64,000 nt of DNA from Variovorax paradoxus_P (GCF_050627025.1 NZ_CP192472.1); one strand, 5' to 3'; shown: positions 50,651-59,839, counted from the stretch's first letter. Numbers and translations: made by a program. The notes: a model not told the origin generated them from the sequence alone.

Positions 50651-52288
50651 GTGATCGACTACCAAAGCCTGCGCTTCGACTACAAGCGCCACGCCGACCA
50701 GGATTCGGCCACGCCTGCTCGCCACCCGGTGGTCGTCGTCGGCGCCGGCCCGGTGGGCCTCACGCTCGCCATCGACCTGGCGCTGCGCAAGATTCCCGTG
50801 GTGCTGCTCGACAACGACAACACCCTTTCCAGCGGCTCGCGCGCCATCTGCTTTGCCAAGCGCACGCTCGAGGTGTTCGACCGCCTGGGTTGCGGCGACC
50901 GAATTGTCGGCAAGGGCGTGTCGTGGCACGTGGGCAGGGTGTTCTTCCATGACGAGCAGGTCTACAGCTTCGACCTGCTGCCCGAACACGGCCACGAGCG
51001 CCCGGCCTTCATCAACCTGCAGCAGTACTACGTCGAGGGCTACCTCGTCGAACGCGCCGCGGCGCTCCCGCTGATCGACCTGCGCTGGAACAACAAGGTC
51101 ACAGGCATCGAGCAGAACGACGAAGGCGCCGTTCTCAGCGTGGAAACGCCCGAGGGCGACTACAGGCTGCAAGCCGGCTACGTTGCAGCCTGCGACGGCT
51201 CGCGTTCCAACCTGCGCCAGATGCTGGGCCTCGAAGCCAAGGGCCGCGTATTCCGCGACCGCTTCCTGATTGCGGACATCACGATGGATGCGCAACTGCC
51301 CACCGAGCGCCGCTTCTGGTTCGACCCTTCGTTCCACCCCGGCCAGAGCGTGTTGCTGCACAAGCAGGCCGACGGCATGTGGCGCGTCGACTTCCAGCTA
51401 GGCTGGGACGCCGATCCGGTGGAAGAGCGCAAGCCCGAGAACATCACGCCGCGCGTGCGCGCGCTGCTCGACAGCATCGGCTTCGAGGGCGTGCAGTTCA
51501 CCATCGGCTGGGCCAGCGTCTACACCTTTGCATGCCAGCGCATGGAGCGCTTTCGCCACGGCCGCGTGCTGTTCGCGGGCGACTCTGCGCATGGCGTGTC
51601 GCCCTTTGGCGCACGCGGCGCCAACTCGGGCGTGCAAGATGCGGACAACCTCGCATGGAAGCTTGCGGCCGTGCTCCAGGGCGACGCACCCGACGCACTG
51701 CTCGATAGCTACGCAAGCGAGCGCGAATTCGCGGCCGACGAGAACATTCGCAACTCCACGCGCGCAACCGACTTCATCACGCCCAAGAGCGAAGTAAGCC
51801 GCCTGTTCCGCGACGCGGTGCTGGAGCTCACCAAGCGCCACGCCTTTGCGCGCATGCTGGTCAACAGCGGGCGGCTCTCGGTGCCGTCGGTGCTGCGGGA
51901 TTCGCCGCTCAACACGCCGGACGCCGACACCTTTGCCGGTGCGATGGTGCCCGGCGCGGCAGCCGCCGATGCACCCGTGGTGCGCTCCGACGGCACCAGT
52001 GGGTGGCTGCTGCGCGAATGCCATGTGGCGCAGTTCACGGCGCTGGTGTTCGGCCAGGGCGAAGCCGCCGAGCGCAGCCTGCAGGCGCTGAAGGCAGTCG
52101 ACTTTCCGCTGCACCTCGTGTGCGTGAAAGCCGCTACAACCGAAGGCGAACTCGCCATGCAGCGCTATGACGCGCTACCCGGCACTGTCTACCTGCTGCG
52201 GCCCGACCAGCACGTGTGCGCACGCTGGCGGCAACCCACGGCTGCGAACATCCGCGCGGCCATCGACCGAGCCTTGGCAAAAGGATGA
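50651..52288 (+). CDS. FAD-dependent aromatic monooxygenase (MhpA/3-hydroxyphenylacetate hydroxylase-like)
   Basis: A 545-residue flavin hydroxylase of the PHBH/MhpA class: GxGxxG in VVVGAGPVGLTLAIDLAL, RAICFAKRTLEVFDRL, the FAD/NADPH motif ACDGSRSNLRQML, and GD motif VLFAGDSAHGVSPFGARGANSGVQDADNLAWKL, given here by its core FAGDSAH. The GTG start follows GGAGAC. It likely hydroxylates an aromatic acid ring using NAD(P)H and O2. In this operon the obvious product is homogentisate, for example from a hydroxyphenylacetate, but that is inference. Its stop overlaps the next start. Confidence 0.85.
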   Translation: MIDYQSLRFDYKRHADQDSATPARHPVVVVGAGPVGLTLAIDLALRKIPVVLLDNDNTLSSGSRAICFAKRTLEVFDRLGCGDRIVGKGVSWHVGRVFFHDEQVYSFDLLPEHGHERPAFINLQQYYVEGYLVERAAALPLIDLRWNNKVTGIEQNDEGAVLSVETPEGDYRLQAGYVAACDGSRSNLRQMLGLEAKGRVFRDRFLIADITMDAQLPTERRFWFDPSFHPGQSVLLHKQADGMWRVDFQLGWDADPVEERKPENITPRVRALLDSIGFEGVQFTIGWASVYTFACQRMERFRHGRVLFAGDSAHGVSPFGARGANSGVQDADNLAWKLAAVLQGDAPDALLDSYASEREFAADENIRNSTRATDFITPKSEVSRLFRDAVLELTKRHAFARMLVNSGRLSVPSVLRDSPLNTPDADTFAGAMVPGAAAADAPVVRSDGTSGWLLRECHVAQFTALVFGQGEAAERSLQALKAVDFPLHLVCVKAATTEGELAMQRYDALPGTVYLLRPDQHVCARWRQPTAANIRAAIDRALAKG

Positions 52289-52491
52289 GCAGCACCATGC
52301 AACAACATCTGGTCACCACGCCCAACCTCGAAGCGCCCGACGATTTCTACGAGGCGCTGATCGAGGCCCACCAGGGGCTTTCCACTGAGGAGAGCCATGC
52401 CTTCAACGCACGGCTCGTGCTTGTGCTGGCAAACCACGTCGGCTCGCTCGCCGTGCTGCGCGAGGCTTTCGAGGCCGCACGCGGCAGCTGA
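52285..52491 (+). CDS. DUF2783 family small protein
   Basis: A 68-residue acidic, helical protein (TPNLEAPDDFYEALIEAHQGL, given by its core DDFYEALIEAHQGLS, then FNARLVLVLANHVG). DUF2783 genes are known beside FAD hydroxylases of aromatic pathways, perhaps as small subunits. ATGA overlap with the hydroxylase means coordinated translation. No activity is known. Confidence 0.75.
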   Translation: MSSTMQQHLVTTPNLEAPDDFYEALIEAHQGLSTEESHAFNARLVLVLANHVGSLAVLREAFEAARGS

Positions 52492-52533
52492 ACACACCGG
52501 CCAACTTCATCGCGATTTCCGGAAGAGAAAACC

Positions 52534-53856
52534 ATGACGAACCCAACCGCCAATACAAGCCCCGATTCCGGGCGGCGCTACCAGAGCGGCTTCGGCAACG
52601 AGTACGCGTCCGAGGCCGTTGCCGGCGCCCTGCCCCAGGGCCGCAACAACCCGCAGCGCGCACCCTTCGACCTGTACACCGAACTGCTTTCGGGCACCGC
52701 CTTCACCGCGCCGCGCCACGAAAACCGCCGCACGTGGCTGTACCGGCGCCAGCCTTCGGTAGTGTCCGGCCGCTACCAGCCGTATACGCAGGCGCAATGG
52801 ACCACAGGCGCCGACCGCGGGATTGCACTGCCGCCCGAGCCCCTGCGCTGGCATCCGATGCCGCTCGACGGCGCGGCCGACGTGGACTTCATCGACGGCA
52901 TGCACACCATTGCTGCCAATGGCGACGCCGAGTCGCAGGTCGGCATCGGCTCGCTCATGTACCTTGCCGGCCGCTCGATGGAGAAGCGTGCCTTCGTCAA
53001 CGCCGACGGCGAGATGCTCGTCGTGCCGCAGCAGGGCCGCCTGGTCATTACCACCGAGCTCGGCGTGCTCGATGTGAAGCCCGGCGAAATCGCGGTGCTG
53101 CCGCGCGGCATGGCATTCAAGGTGGCATTGCCCGACGGAATCTCGCGCGGGTATGTCTGCGAGAACTACGGCGCGCATTTCCGCCTGCCCGAACTCGGCC
53201 CCATCGGCTCGAACGGCCTGGCCAACGCGCGCGACTTCCAGGCGCCCGTGGCCGCCTTCGAAGAAGACGGCGGCGCCTACGAACTCGTCAAGAAATTCGG
53301 CGGCCGTTTCTGGAAGGCGCCAACGAAGCAGTCCCCCTTCAATGTGGTCGCATGGCACGGCAACCTGGCGCCGGTGAAGTACGACACGGCCAACTTCATG
53401 GTCATCGGCTCCATCAGCTTCGATCACCCGGACCCATCGATCTTCACCGTGCTGACCTCGCCGAGCGACACGCCCGGCACCGCGAACTGCGACTTCGTGA
53501 TCTTTCCGCCGCGCTGGATGGTGATGGAAAACACCTTCCGTCCGCCATGGTTCCACCGCAACCTCATGAGCGAATTCATGGGCCTGGTGCTCGGCGAATA
53601 CGACGCCAAGCCGGGCGGCTTCAAGCCCGGCGGTGCCAGCCTGCACAACTGCATGGTGCCGCACGGGCCCGACGAGGAAGCCTTCGACAAGGCCACGCAC
53701 ACCGACCTGAAGCCGCACAAGCTCGACAACACGCTGGCCTTCATGTTCGAAAGCCGCTTGCGCTTCATTCCCACGAACTTCGCGCTGCAGAGCCCCGCGC
53801 TGGACACGGACTACGCCGATTGCTGGGCCGGCCTCAAGGACCAGTTCAAGCCATGA
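52534..53856 (+). CDS. hmgA: Homogentisate 1,2-dioxygenase
   Basis: A 440-residue Fe(II) ring-cleavage dioxygenase that opens homogentisate to maleylacetoacetate. Iron ligands align with the human enzyme: His341 and Glu347 (FHRNLMSEFMG) and His377 (CMVPHGPDEE). N-terminal YQSGFGNEYASEA and SGTAFTAPRHENRRTW are also typical. The stop overlaps the following binding-protein gene. Confidence 0.97.
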   Translation: MTNPTANTSPDSGRRYQSGFGNEYASEAVAGALPQGRNNPQRAPFDLYTELLSGTAFTAPRHENRRTWLYRRQPSVVSGRYQPYTQAQWTTGADRGIALPPEPLRWHPMPLDGAADVDFIDGMHTIAANGDAESQVGIGSLMYLAGRSMEKRAFVNADGEMLVVPQQGRLVITTELGVLDVKPGEIAVLPRGMAFKVALPDGISRGYVCENYGAHFRLPELGPIGSNGLANARDFQAPVAAFEEDGGAYELVKKFGGRFWKAPTKQSPFNVVAWHGNLAPVKYDTANFMVIGSISFDHPDPSIFTVLTSPSDTPGTANCDFVIFPPRWMVMENTFRPPWFHRNLMSEFMGLVLGEYDAKPGGFKPGGASLHNCMVPHGPDEEAFDKATHTDLKPHKLDNTLAFMFESRLRFIPTNFALQSPALDTDYADCWAGLKDQFKP

Positions 53857-54842
53857 AGATGAACAGGAAGAGCGCTTTCGCCCTTGGCCGCCGCGCGGCG
53901 GCGGTCGCACTGCTCGCAGCGCCGTTATTACTGGCGCACGCGGCGGACTTTCCGTCGAAACCGATCAGGTTCATCGTGCCCTACAGCCCCGGCGGCACCA
54001 CCGATCTGGTGGCGCGCACGGTGGGCCAGAAGGTGTCGGAGAAACTGGGCCAGCCCGTGCTCATCGACAACCGCGCCGGCGCCGGCGGCAACATCGGCAT
54101 GGATGCCGTGGCCAAGGCCGCGCCCGACGGCTACACCATCGGCTTTGGCGCCATCTCGACCAATGCGCTCAACCCGCACATCTACAAATCGATGGCCTTC
54201 GATCCGCGCACGGACTTCGCGGCGATCAGCCTGCTCGGCACCTCGACCATCGTGCTCGAAGTGCCCGCAGCATCGGTCATCAAGTCGGTGCCCGACCTGA
54301 TCGCAGCCGCGAAGAAGAACCCCGGCCTGCCCTACGCCACCGCGGGCGCCGGCACCTCGATGAACCTGGCCGGCGTGATGTTTGCGCAAATGACGGGCAC
54401 CGACCTCGTGCACGTCGCCTACAAGGGCAGCGGCCCGGCCATCACCGACATGCTGGGCAACAACATCGGCGTGATGTTCGACAACCTGCCGGCGTCGCTG
54501 CCGCACATCCAGGCCGGCAAGCTGCGCGCGCTGGCCGTGGCAGGCCCGGTGCGCTCGCCCTCGCTGCCCGACGTGCCGACGATGGCCGAAGCCGGGCTCA
54601 AGGGCTATGCGCTCGATCCGTGGTTCGGCGTGTACGGCCCCGCGAAGCTGCCGGCACCGATCGTGAAGGCGCTGAACGAAGCCTTCGTCGAAGCGCTGGC
54701 AATGCCCGACGTGAAGGCCAAGCTGCAGCAGGCCGGCTTTTCGCCGCGCGGTTCGACGGCGCAGGAGCTGACGACGCTGACCGAAACCGAATACAAGCGC
54801 CTCGGCGAAGTGGCCAAGAAGGCCGGCATGACCGCAGATTGA
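53853..54842 (+). CDS. Bug-family tripartite tricarboxylate transporter substrate-binding protein
   Basis: A 329-residue periplasmic binding protein of the Bug/TctC family: signal peptide (RRAAAVALLAAPLLLAHAADFP), then KPIRFIVPYSPGGTTDLVAR, VLIDNRAGAGGNIG, AAPDGYTIGF, and IRALAVAGPVRSPSLPDVPTMAE (given here by VPTMAE). It carries organic or aromatic acids to a TctAB permease. TctAB genes are not in this operon but occur 30 kb upstream. Translation is coupled to hmgA by ATGA. Confidence 0.9.
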   Translation: MKMNRKSAFALGRRAAAVALLAAPLLLAHAADFPSKPIRFIVPYSPGGTTDLVARTVGQKVSEKLGQPVLIDNRAGAGGNIGMDAVAKAAPDGYTIGFGAISTNALNPHIYKSMAFDPRTDFAAISLLGTSTIVLEVPAASVIKSVPDLIAAAKKNPGLPYATAGAGTSMNLAGVMFAQMTGTDLVHVAYKGSGPAITDMLGNNIGVMFDNLPASLPHIQAGKLRALAVAGPVRSPSLPDVPTMAEAGLKGYALDPWFGVYGPAKLPAPIVKALNEAFVEALAMPDVKAKLQQAGFSPRGSTAQELTTLTETEYKRLGEVAKKAGMTAD

Positions 54843-54865
54843 ACCGAAACACAGAAAGACATTCC

Positions 54866-56137
54866 ATGACCATCGCACTGAACGCCACCCATGACACCAA
54901 GCTGCGCAGCTGGGTTGCTTCGGCCAACGAAGCCGGCTGCGACTTCCCGATCCAGAACCTTCCGTTCGGCCGCTTTCGCGCGGCGGGCAGCAGCGAGGCT
55001 TTTCGCATCGGGGTAGCCATCGGCGACCAGGTGCTCGACCTGAAGGCCGCAGGCCTGGTCGATACCGACGACATGAATGTGCTGATGAACGCCAGCGTGA
55101 AAGACCGCGAGGCACTTCGCGCGGCAATTTCGGCGGGCCTTGCAGAGGGCAGCGGCAAGCAGGCTGCATGGTCGAAGGCGCTGCTGCCGCAGGCCGCGGC
55201 CGAGCTCACCGTGCCTTGCCGCATCGGCGACTACACCGACTTCTACACCGGCATTCACCATGCGACCACCATCGGCAAGCTGTTTCGCCCCGACCAGCCG
55301 CTGATGCCCAACTACAAGTGGGTGCCCATCGGCTATCACGGCCGCGCCTCGTCCATTGTGGTGAGCGGGCAGGTCTTCAAGCGTCCCCAGGGGCAGACCA
55401 AGGCCCCGGACGCGGCAGAGCCCAGCTTCGGCCCTTCGAAGCGGCTGGACTACGAACTGGAATTGGGCTTTCTGGTCGGCCGCGGCAATGCGCTTGGCGA
55501 GCCGATTGCCATCGGCAAGGCCGAAGAGCATCTGTTCGGCGTGACGCTGCTCAACGACTGGTCGGCGCGCGACCTGCAGGCCTGGGAATACCAGCCGCTC
55601 GGCCCATTTCTCTCGAAGAATTTCGCAAGCACGCTGTCGCCGTGGATCGTGACGATGGAAGCGCTGGCGCCGTTTCGCGCCAGGTTCGAGCGGCCGGCCG
55701 GAGACCCGCAGCCGCTCGCGTATCTCGATGCGCCATCGAACCGTGAAAGCGGCGCGCTCGACATCACGCTCGAAGTGCTGCTGCAGACTGCAAAGATGCG
55801 CGCCGCGGGTGAAGCACCCACTCGGCTCACGCGGGGCAACACCACCGAGGCTGCCTACTGGACCGCTGCGCAGCTCGTCACGCACCATACGGTGAACGGC
55901 TGCAACCTGCAGCCCGGCGACCTGCTGGGTTCGGGCACGCTCTCGAGCCCGAAGCCCGACGAGGCGGGTTCGCTGATCGAACTCACACAAGGCGGCAAGC
56001 AGCCGATCACGCTGCCCAACGGCGAGAAGCGCACGTTCCTCGAAGACGGCGACACGCTGGTCATACGCGGCTACTGCGAGCGCGAGGGCGCGGTACGAAT
56101 CGGCTTGGGTGAAGTCAGCGGCACAGTGATCGCCTGA
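54866..56137 (+). CDS. fahA: Fumarylacetoacetase
   Basis: A 423-residue enzyme that splits fumarylacetoacetate to fumarate and acetoacetate, the last step of tyrosine/homogentisate breakdown. Metal ligands match the mammalian enzyme: Asp in DYTDFYTG, the two Glu of LDYELELGFLVG, and Asp in LLNDWSARD. Other typical regions are GIHHATTIGKLFRP, PIGYHGRASS and GDLLGSGTLSSP. It starts 24 bases after the Bug gene. Maleylacetoacetate isomerase is not encoded nearby. Confidence 0.95.
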   Translation: MTIALNATHDTKLRSWVASANEAGCDFPIQNLPFGRFRAAGSSEAFRIGVAIGDQVLDLKAAGLVDTDDMNVLMNASVKDREALRAAISAGLAEGSGKQAAWSKALLPQAAAELTVPCRIGDYTDFYTGIHHATTIGKLFRPDQPLMPNYKWVPIGYHGRASSIVVSGQVFKRPQGQTKAPDAAEPSFGPSKRLDYELELGFLVGRGNALGEPIAIGKAEEHLFGVTLLNDWSARDLQAWEYQPLGPFLSKNFASTLSPWIVTMEALAPFRARFERPAGDPQPLAYLDAPSNRESGALDITLEVLLQTAKMRAAGEAPTRLTRGNTTEAAYWTAAQLVTHHTVNGCNLQPGDLLGSGTLSSPKPDEAGSLIELTQGGKQPITLPNGEKRTFLEDGDTLVIRGYCEREGAVRIGLGEVSGTVIA

Positions 56138-56152
56138 GGTCCGGGCGTTGTC

Positions 56153-56173
56153 CCCTCTCCCTCCGGGAGAGGG
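56153..56173. repeat. REP-like hairpin between convergent fahA and mrdA
   Basis: CCCTCTCCC-TCC-GGGAGAGGG, a perfect nine-base stem with a three-base loop, sits centrally in the 45-bp gap between the two stop codons. Confidence 0.7.
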
Positions 56174-56182
56174 AGAAGACCT

Positions 56183-58150
56183 TCAGGGCGCGGGCGCGGC
56201 AGTGGTGGCTGCGGGCCAGGCCACTTCACTCGCCACACGCGGTTTTCCTATCGGCGCGCCGGCCTTGCCGATCCTGACAGCCGCCATGTCGGCTTCGCTC
56301 GGGTACTGGTCCATCAGCACATAGTCGAACACCCGGCGCGCAATGGGCGCCGCAGCTCCGGCGCCCCAGCCGGCGTTCTCGACGATCACCGCCAGGGCGA
56401 CCTTCGGGTTGTTGACCGGTGCAAACGCCATGAACAGCGCGTGATCGCGCTGGTGCTCTTCGAGCGCGCGGGCGTTGTATTTGGTGTTCTGCGCCTGCGT
56501 GACGGCCTGCGCCGTCCCGGTCTTGCCGGCCGCCTGGTAGCCCGCACCGGCAAACACACTGCGCGCAGTGCCGCTGGTGACCACGCTGGTCAGGCCCTCG
56601 CGGATCACCGAGACGTTGGCAGCGGTGTAGCCCAGGTTCTCCGCCGGCGGCTGGGGCAGCGGCGCAACCTGCCCGCTCACCGTGTTGCGCGTGGCCAGCA
56701 CCAGATGCGGCTTGTGCTTCATGCCGCCATCGGCCACGATGGCCGTCGCCTGCGCAAGCTGCAGCATGGTGAAGGAGTTGTAGCCCTGGCCGATGCCGAG
56801 CGAAATGGTCTCGCCCGCGTACCACTTCTTCTGCTCGGGGCGCTTGTAGGCGTTGCGCTTCCACTCGGTGCTGGGCAGCACGCCGCGCACCTCGCCGCCC
56901 AGGTCGATGCCGGTGATCTGGCCGAAACCCAGCGGCTTCATGAAGTCGTGGATCAGGTCCACGCCCATCTCGTTGGCCAGCGAGTAGTAGTAGATGTTGC
57001 TCGACAGCTGGATCGAGCGCCGCATGTCGACGCCGCCGATGTTGCCCTCGGGGCTGCCGAAGCGGTGGCCGCCAAAATTGAAGTACCCGGGGTCGTTCAC
57101 CACCACGTTCGGCCCGCGCTTGCCGGTTTGCAGCGCGGCCAGCGCCATGAAAGGCTTATAGGTCGAGCCGGGCGGATAGGTGCCGCGCAGCGCGCGGTTG
57201 AGCAGCGGTTTGTCGAGCGACTCGCTCAGCTCCTTCCAGCTTTCGGTGTCGATGCCTTCGACGAAGAGGTTCGGATCGAAGGTCGGCTTGCTCACAAAGG
57301 CCAGCACCTCGCCGGTCCTGGGATCGATGGCCACCAGCGCGCCGCGGCGGTCGCCGAACATGTCTTCGACCAGCTTCTGCAGCTTGATGTCGAGCGACAG
57401 CATCACGGTGTTGCCCGGCGTGGCCGGATGGCTTGCAAGCCGTCGCACCGCGCGGCCACCGGCCGAGGTTTCCATTTGCTCGACGCCCGTCTGGCCGTGC
57501 AGCGTTTTTTCGTAGCTTTGCTCGATGCCGAGCTTGCCGATGTAGTCGGTGCCCTTGTAGTTGGCCTGGTCTTCCTCGGCCCAGTCTTCCATCGCGGTTT
57601 TCTCGCGCTGGTTGATGCGGCCGATGTAGCCGAGCACGTGCGAGGCGACTTCGCCATGCGGATAGTTGCGGAACAGGCGCGCCTTGATTTCCACGCCCGG
57701 AAACCGGTAGCGCTGCGCCGCGAAGCGGGCGACTTCCTCGTCGCTCAGGCGGGTGCGAATTGGAATGGAGTCGAAGCTGCGCGAGTCTTCGCGCAGGCGC
57801 TTGAAGCGGCGACGGTCGCGCGGCGAAACCTCTAGCACCTGCGTCAGGCTTTCAATGGTCTCTTCGACGTCGCCCACCTTGGATGGCGTGATCTCGAGCG
57901 TGTAGGCCGAATAGTTGGAAGCCAGCACGATGCCGTTGCGGTCCAGGATGAGACCGCGGTTGGGCACCACCGGCACCACCGCCGTGCGATTGCTCTCGGC
58001 CTGCTCGGCCAGGTCTTCGTGCCGCACCACCTGCAGATAGACCAGCCGCGAACCAAGCAGGCCGAACGCGAAGAGCACCGCCATGCCGATCACGATCACG
58101 CGGCGCTTGAAGCGCGCGAGGTCGGCGGCAACGTTGCGGATTTCGGTCAT
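56183..58150 (-). CDS. mrdA: Penicillin-binding protein 2
   Basis: A 655-residue transpeptidase of lateral-wall peptidoglycan synthesis. After a short cytoplasmic N-terminus is a membrane anchor (VIVIGMAVLFAFGLLGSRLV), then the PBP dimerisation region with EIKARLFRNYPHGEVASHVLGYIG (core RNYPHGEVASHVLGYIG), and the transpeptidase: nucleophile Ser in YPPGSTYKPF (SxxK), SSN in IQLSSNIYYY, and KTG in AAGKTGTAQ. It works with RodA and the Mre proteins. No rodA follows; fahA is convergent immediately downstream. Confidence 0.96.
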   Translation of the reverse strand: MTEIRNVAADLARFKRRVIVIGMAVLFAFGLLGSRLVYLQVVRHEDLAEQAESNRTAVVPVVPNRGLILDRNGIVLASNYSAYTLEITPSKVGDVEETIESLTQVLEVSPRDRRRFKRLREDSRSFDSIPIRTRLSDEEVARFAAQRYRFPGVEIKARLFRNYPHGEVASHVLGYIGRINQREKTAMEDWAEEDQANYKGTDYIGKLGIEQSYEKTLHGQTGVEQMETSAGGRAVRRLASHPATPGNTVMLSLDIKLQKLVEDMFGDRRGALVAIDPRTGEVLAFVSKPTFDPNLFVEGIDTESWKELSESLDKPLLNRALRGTYPPGSTYKPFMALAALQTGKRGPNVVVNDPGYFNFGGHRFGSPEGNIGGVDMRRSIQLSSNIYYYSLANEMGVDLIHDFMKPLGFGQITGIDLGGEVRGVLPSTEWKRNAYKRPEQKKWYAGETISLGIGQGYNSFTMLQLAQATAIVADGGMKHKPHLVLATRNTVSGQVAPLPQPPAENLGYTAANVSVIREGLTSVVTSGTARSVFAGAGYQAAGKTGTAQAVTQAQNTKYNARALEEHQRDHALFMAFAPVNNPKVALAVIVENAGWGAGAAAPIARRVFDYVLMDQYPSEADMAAVRIGKAGAPIGKPRVASEVAWPAATTAAPAP

Positions 58151-58178
58151 GGCGGGATGAGCTTAGGCGCGTGCAGGT

Positions 58179-58214
58179 GCGTTGGCAAATGCGTTGGCAA
58201 ATGCGCGGGCAAAT
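58179..58214. repeat. Three tandem 12-bp units (GCGTTGGCAAAT)
   Basis: GCGTTGGCAAAT, GCGTTGGCAAAT and GCGCGGGCAAAT lie end to end just upstream of mrdA (about 30 bp from its start). The third unit differs at two positions. It is the only clear tandem array of the window. Confidence 0.85.
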
Positions 58215-58233
58215 GCGACTGCCTGCGCCCGCC

Positions 58234-58316
58234 GCCGGGCCGCCCCAAGGCGACCCGCGCCTCCCCCTCGGAGGGTGGAGTTACACGCAGCGAAGCGAAG
58301 TGAAAAGCCGGGGGGC
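58234..58316. repeat. Dispersed-repeat-like element in the mreD-mrdA gap
   Basis: The segment CCGGGCCGCCCCAAGGCGACC, then CCCCCTCGGAGGGTGG, CAGCGAAGCGAAGTG and CCGGGGGGC resembles a repeat that I recall as common between genes in Comamonadaceae. CCGGGCC-like and GGGGGGC ends face each other. It interrupts the otherwise close-packed mre operon. Confidence 0.45.
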
Positions 58317-58323
58317 ACCATGA

Positions 58324-58845
58324 CTAGAGAGGTCGGTTCTCGTCGGGTTCCGGAGTGCGGCGCTGGGGCGCCAGCAGCAGCGCCGTTGCCAGCGGCCACA
58401 GCAAGGCTTCGATGGCCGGCGAAGCCAGCACCCACCAGCCCGGGAAAATGCCGCCGCCGATCATCCGCGTGACCACTTCGATGAACTGCGAGAGCGCAAA
58501 GAGCGGCAGCACCTGCAGCGCCTGCGAGGCCACCGGATACCAAAGCAGGCGCCGATGGATGGTGATCGCGAAGAAGCCGAGCGTGGTGTAGGACAGCGCA
58601 TGCTGGCCCAGCATCGACGCCTGATGCACGTCCATGCACAGGCCAAAGACGAATGCCGCGCCAATGCCCACGCGCATGGGTTGGTGCACGCCCCAGAACA
58701 CGATGGCCAGCGCGAGCAGGTCGGGCATCCACGCGGCGCGGCCGATCGGAATCATGTTGATGAGCAGCGCCACCACCAGGCTCGACCACATGAAGAGCGG
58801 GCTGACGGGCAGCAGTAGCTGCTGTTGGCCGGGGCGTTTGATCAT
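58324..58845 (-). CDS. mreD: Rod shape-determining protein MreD
   Basis: A 173-residue membrane protein with about five or six helices (LFMWSSLVVALLINMIPIG, LLALAIVFWGVHQP, GIGAAFVFGLCMDVHQASMLGQHALSYT given by FGLCMDV). The WxVHQPxRVGIG and CMDVHxAxxLGQHAL segments fit MreD. Its start overlaps the mreC stop (ATGA). Confidence 0.93.
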   Translation of the reverse strand: MIKRPGQQQLLLPVSPLFMWSSLVVALLINMIPIGRAAWMPDLLALAIVFWGVHQPMRVGIGAAFVFGLCMDVHQASMLGQHALSYTTLGFFAITIHRRLLWYPVASQALQVLPLFALSQFIEVVTRMIGGGIFPGWWVLASPAIEALLWPLATALLLAPQRRTPEPDENRPL

Positions 58846-59807
58846 CGGGCGCGCTCCGCGGCTTTCTTGTCGGCCTTGTCTGTTTTTGCAGCCGGCTTGG
58901 GCTCGGGCTTCTTGCCACGGGCGGGGACGGCCGGCGCGGGCGGCGCCGCGGGCGCTCCGGTGGGCGACAGCACCAGCACATAGCGCGCGGCCGTAACGCG
59001 GGCAAGCGGCACGCAGTAGATGCGCGCAAATGCCGAATCGGCGCGGCGCTCGATACGCTCGATCTTTGCAACCGGCAGGCCCGGCGGATAGACGCCGTCG
59101 ACGCCGCTGGTGGAAAGCAGGTCGCCCTCCTGCAGGTCGGCATTGGCGGCCATGAAGCGCAGCTCGAGCCCGGAGCCGTGCGCCGACGCATCGCCGAACG
59201 CGACGCTGCGCACGCCGGTGCGGGTGTTCTGCACGGGAATGGAAAGATCGCGGTCGATGACCAGCGTGACCTCGCTCGTGAAGGGCTGCACCTGCGTCAC
59301 CTGGCCGAGCACACCGTTTGCATCGATCACCGGCGAACCGGCCGCCACGCCCTGCGTGAGCCCCTGGTCGATGACGATCTTGCGCGTGTACGGGTCGGCG
59401 GCGTCATAGAGCACTTCGGCCGCGCGGCCGGGCGCCTGGGTGGTCTGGCGCAATTCGAGCAATGCGCGCAGGCGTGCGTTGTCCTGCGCGAGCGTGTCGG
59501 CCTGGCTTGCACGTTCGGCCTGCAGCATGAGGGCCTTGCGGGCTTCTTCTTCGTTGCGCTGGGCCTTTTGCAGGTCTTCGAAGTAGCGGCTGCCGCCCAT
59601 CACGAACTGCACCGGCTTGAGCGCCAGCCATTGCACCGGATACAGCACCGCGCCGACAGCCGCGCGTATGGGCTGCACAAGATGAAAGCGCGCATCGGCC
59701 ACCATCAGGAAGAGCGCGAGCGCACCGAAGAAAATCAACTTGCTCAGGGCCGACTGCCCCTGGTTGAACAGGGGCGGGGCTGTGCGATCGAGCGTGCCCA
59801 AGGGCAT
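58842..59807 (-). CDS. mreC: Rod shape-determining protein MreC
   Basis: A 321-residue protein with an N-terminal anchor (LSKLIFFGALALFLMVADAR), a coiled coil at about 70-115 (DLQKAQRNEEEARKAL), and the MreC beta domain (VIDANGVLGQVTQVQPFTSEVTLVID, in part). The C-terminus has a Lys/Pro/Ala-rich tail beyond the core (KKPEPKPAAKTDKADKK), which is a frequent addition in this group. It connects MreB to wall synthases. Confidence 0.94.
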   Translation of the reverse strand: MPLGTLDRTAPPLFNQGQSALSKLIFFGALALFLMVADARFHLVQPIRAAVGAVLYPVQWLALKPVQFVMGGSRYFEDLQKAQRNEEEARKALMLQAERASQADTLAQDNARLRALLELRQTTQAPGRAAEVLYDAADPYTRKIVIDQGLTQGVAAGSPVIDANGVLGQVTQVQPFTSEVTLVIDRDLSIPVQNTRTGVRSVAFGDASAHGSGLELRFMAANADLQEGDLLSTSGVDGVYPPGLPVAKIERIERRADSAFARIYCVPLARVTAARYVLVLSPTGAPAAPPAPAVPARGKKPEPKPAAKTDKADKKAAERAR

Positions 59808-59839
59808 GGTTCAGGCCTGGCCGTGCAACGTCAGATGGC

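Noticed and set aside
58163..59191. 342-residue minus-strand frame with repetitive C-terminal AFANAF peptides
   Set aside because: It is the alternate frame of mreC/mreD, and the repetitive peptides are just a translation of the 12-bp tandem units.
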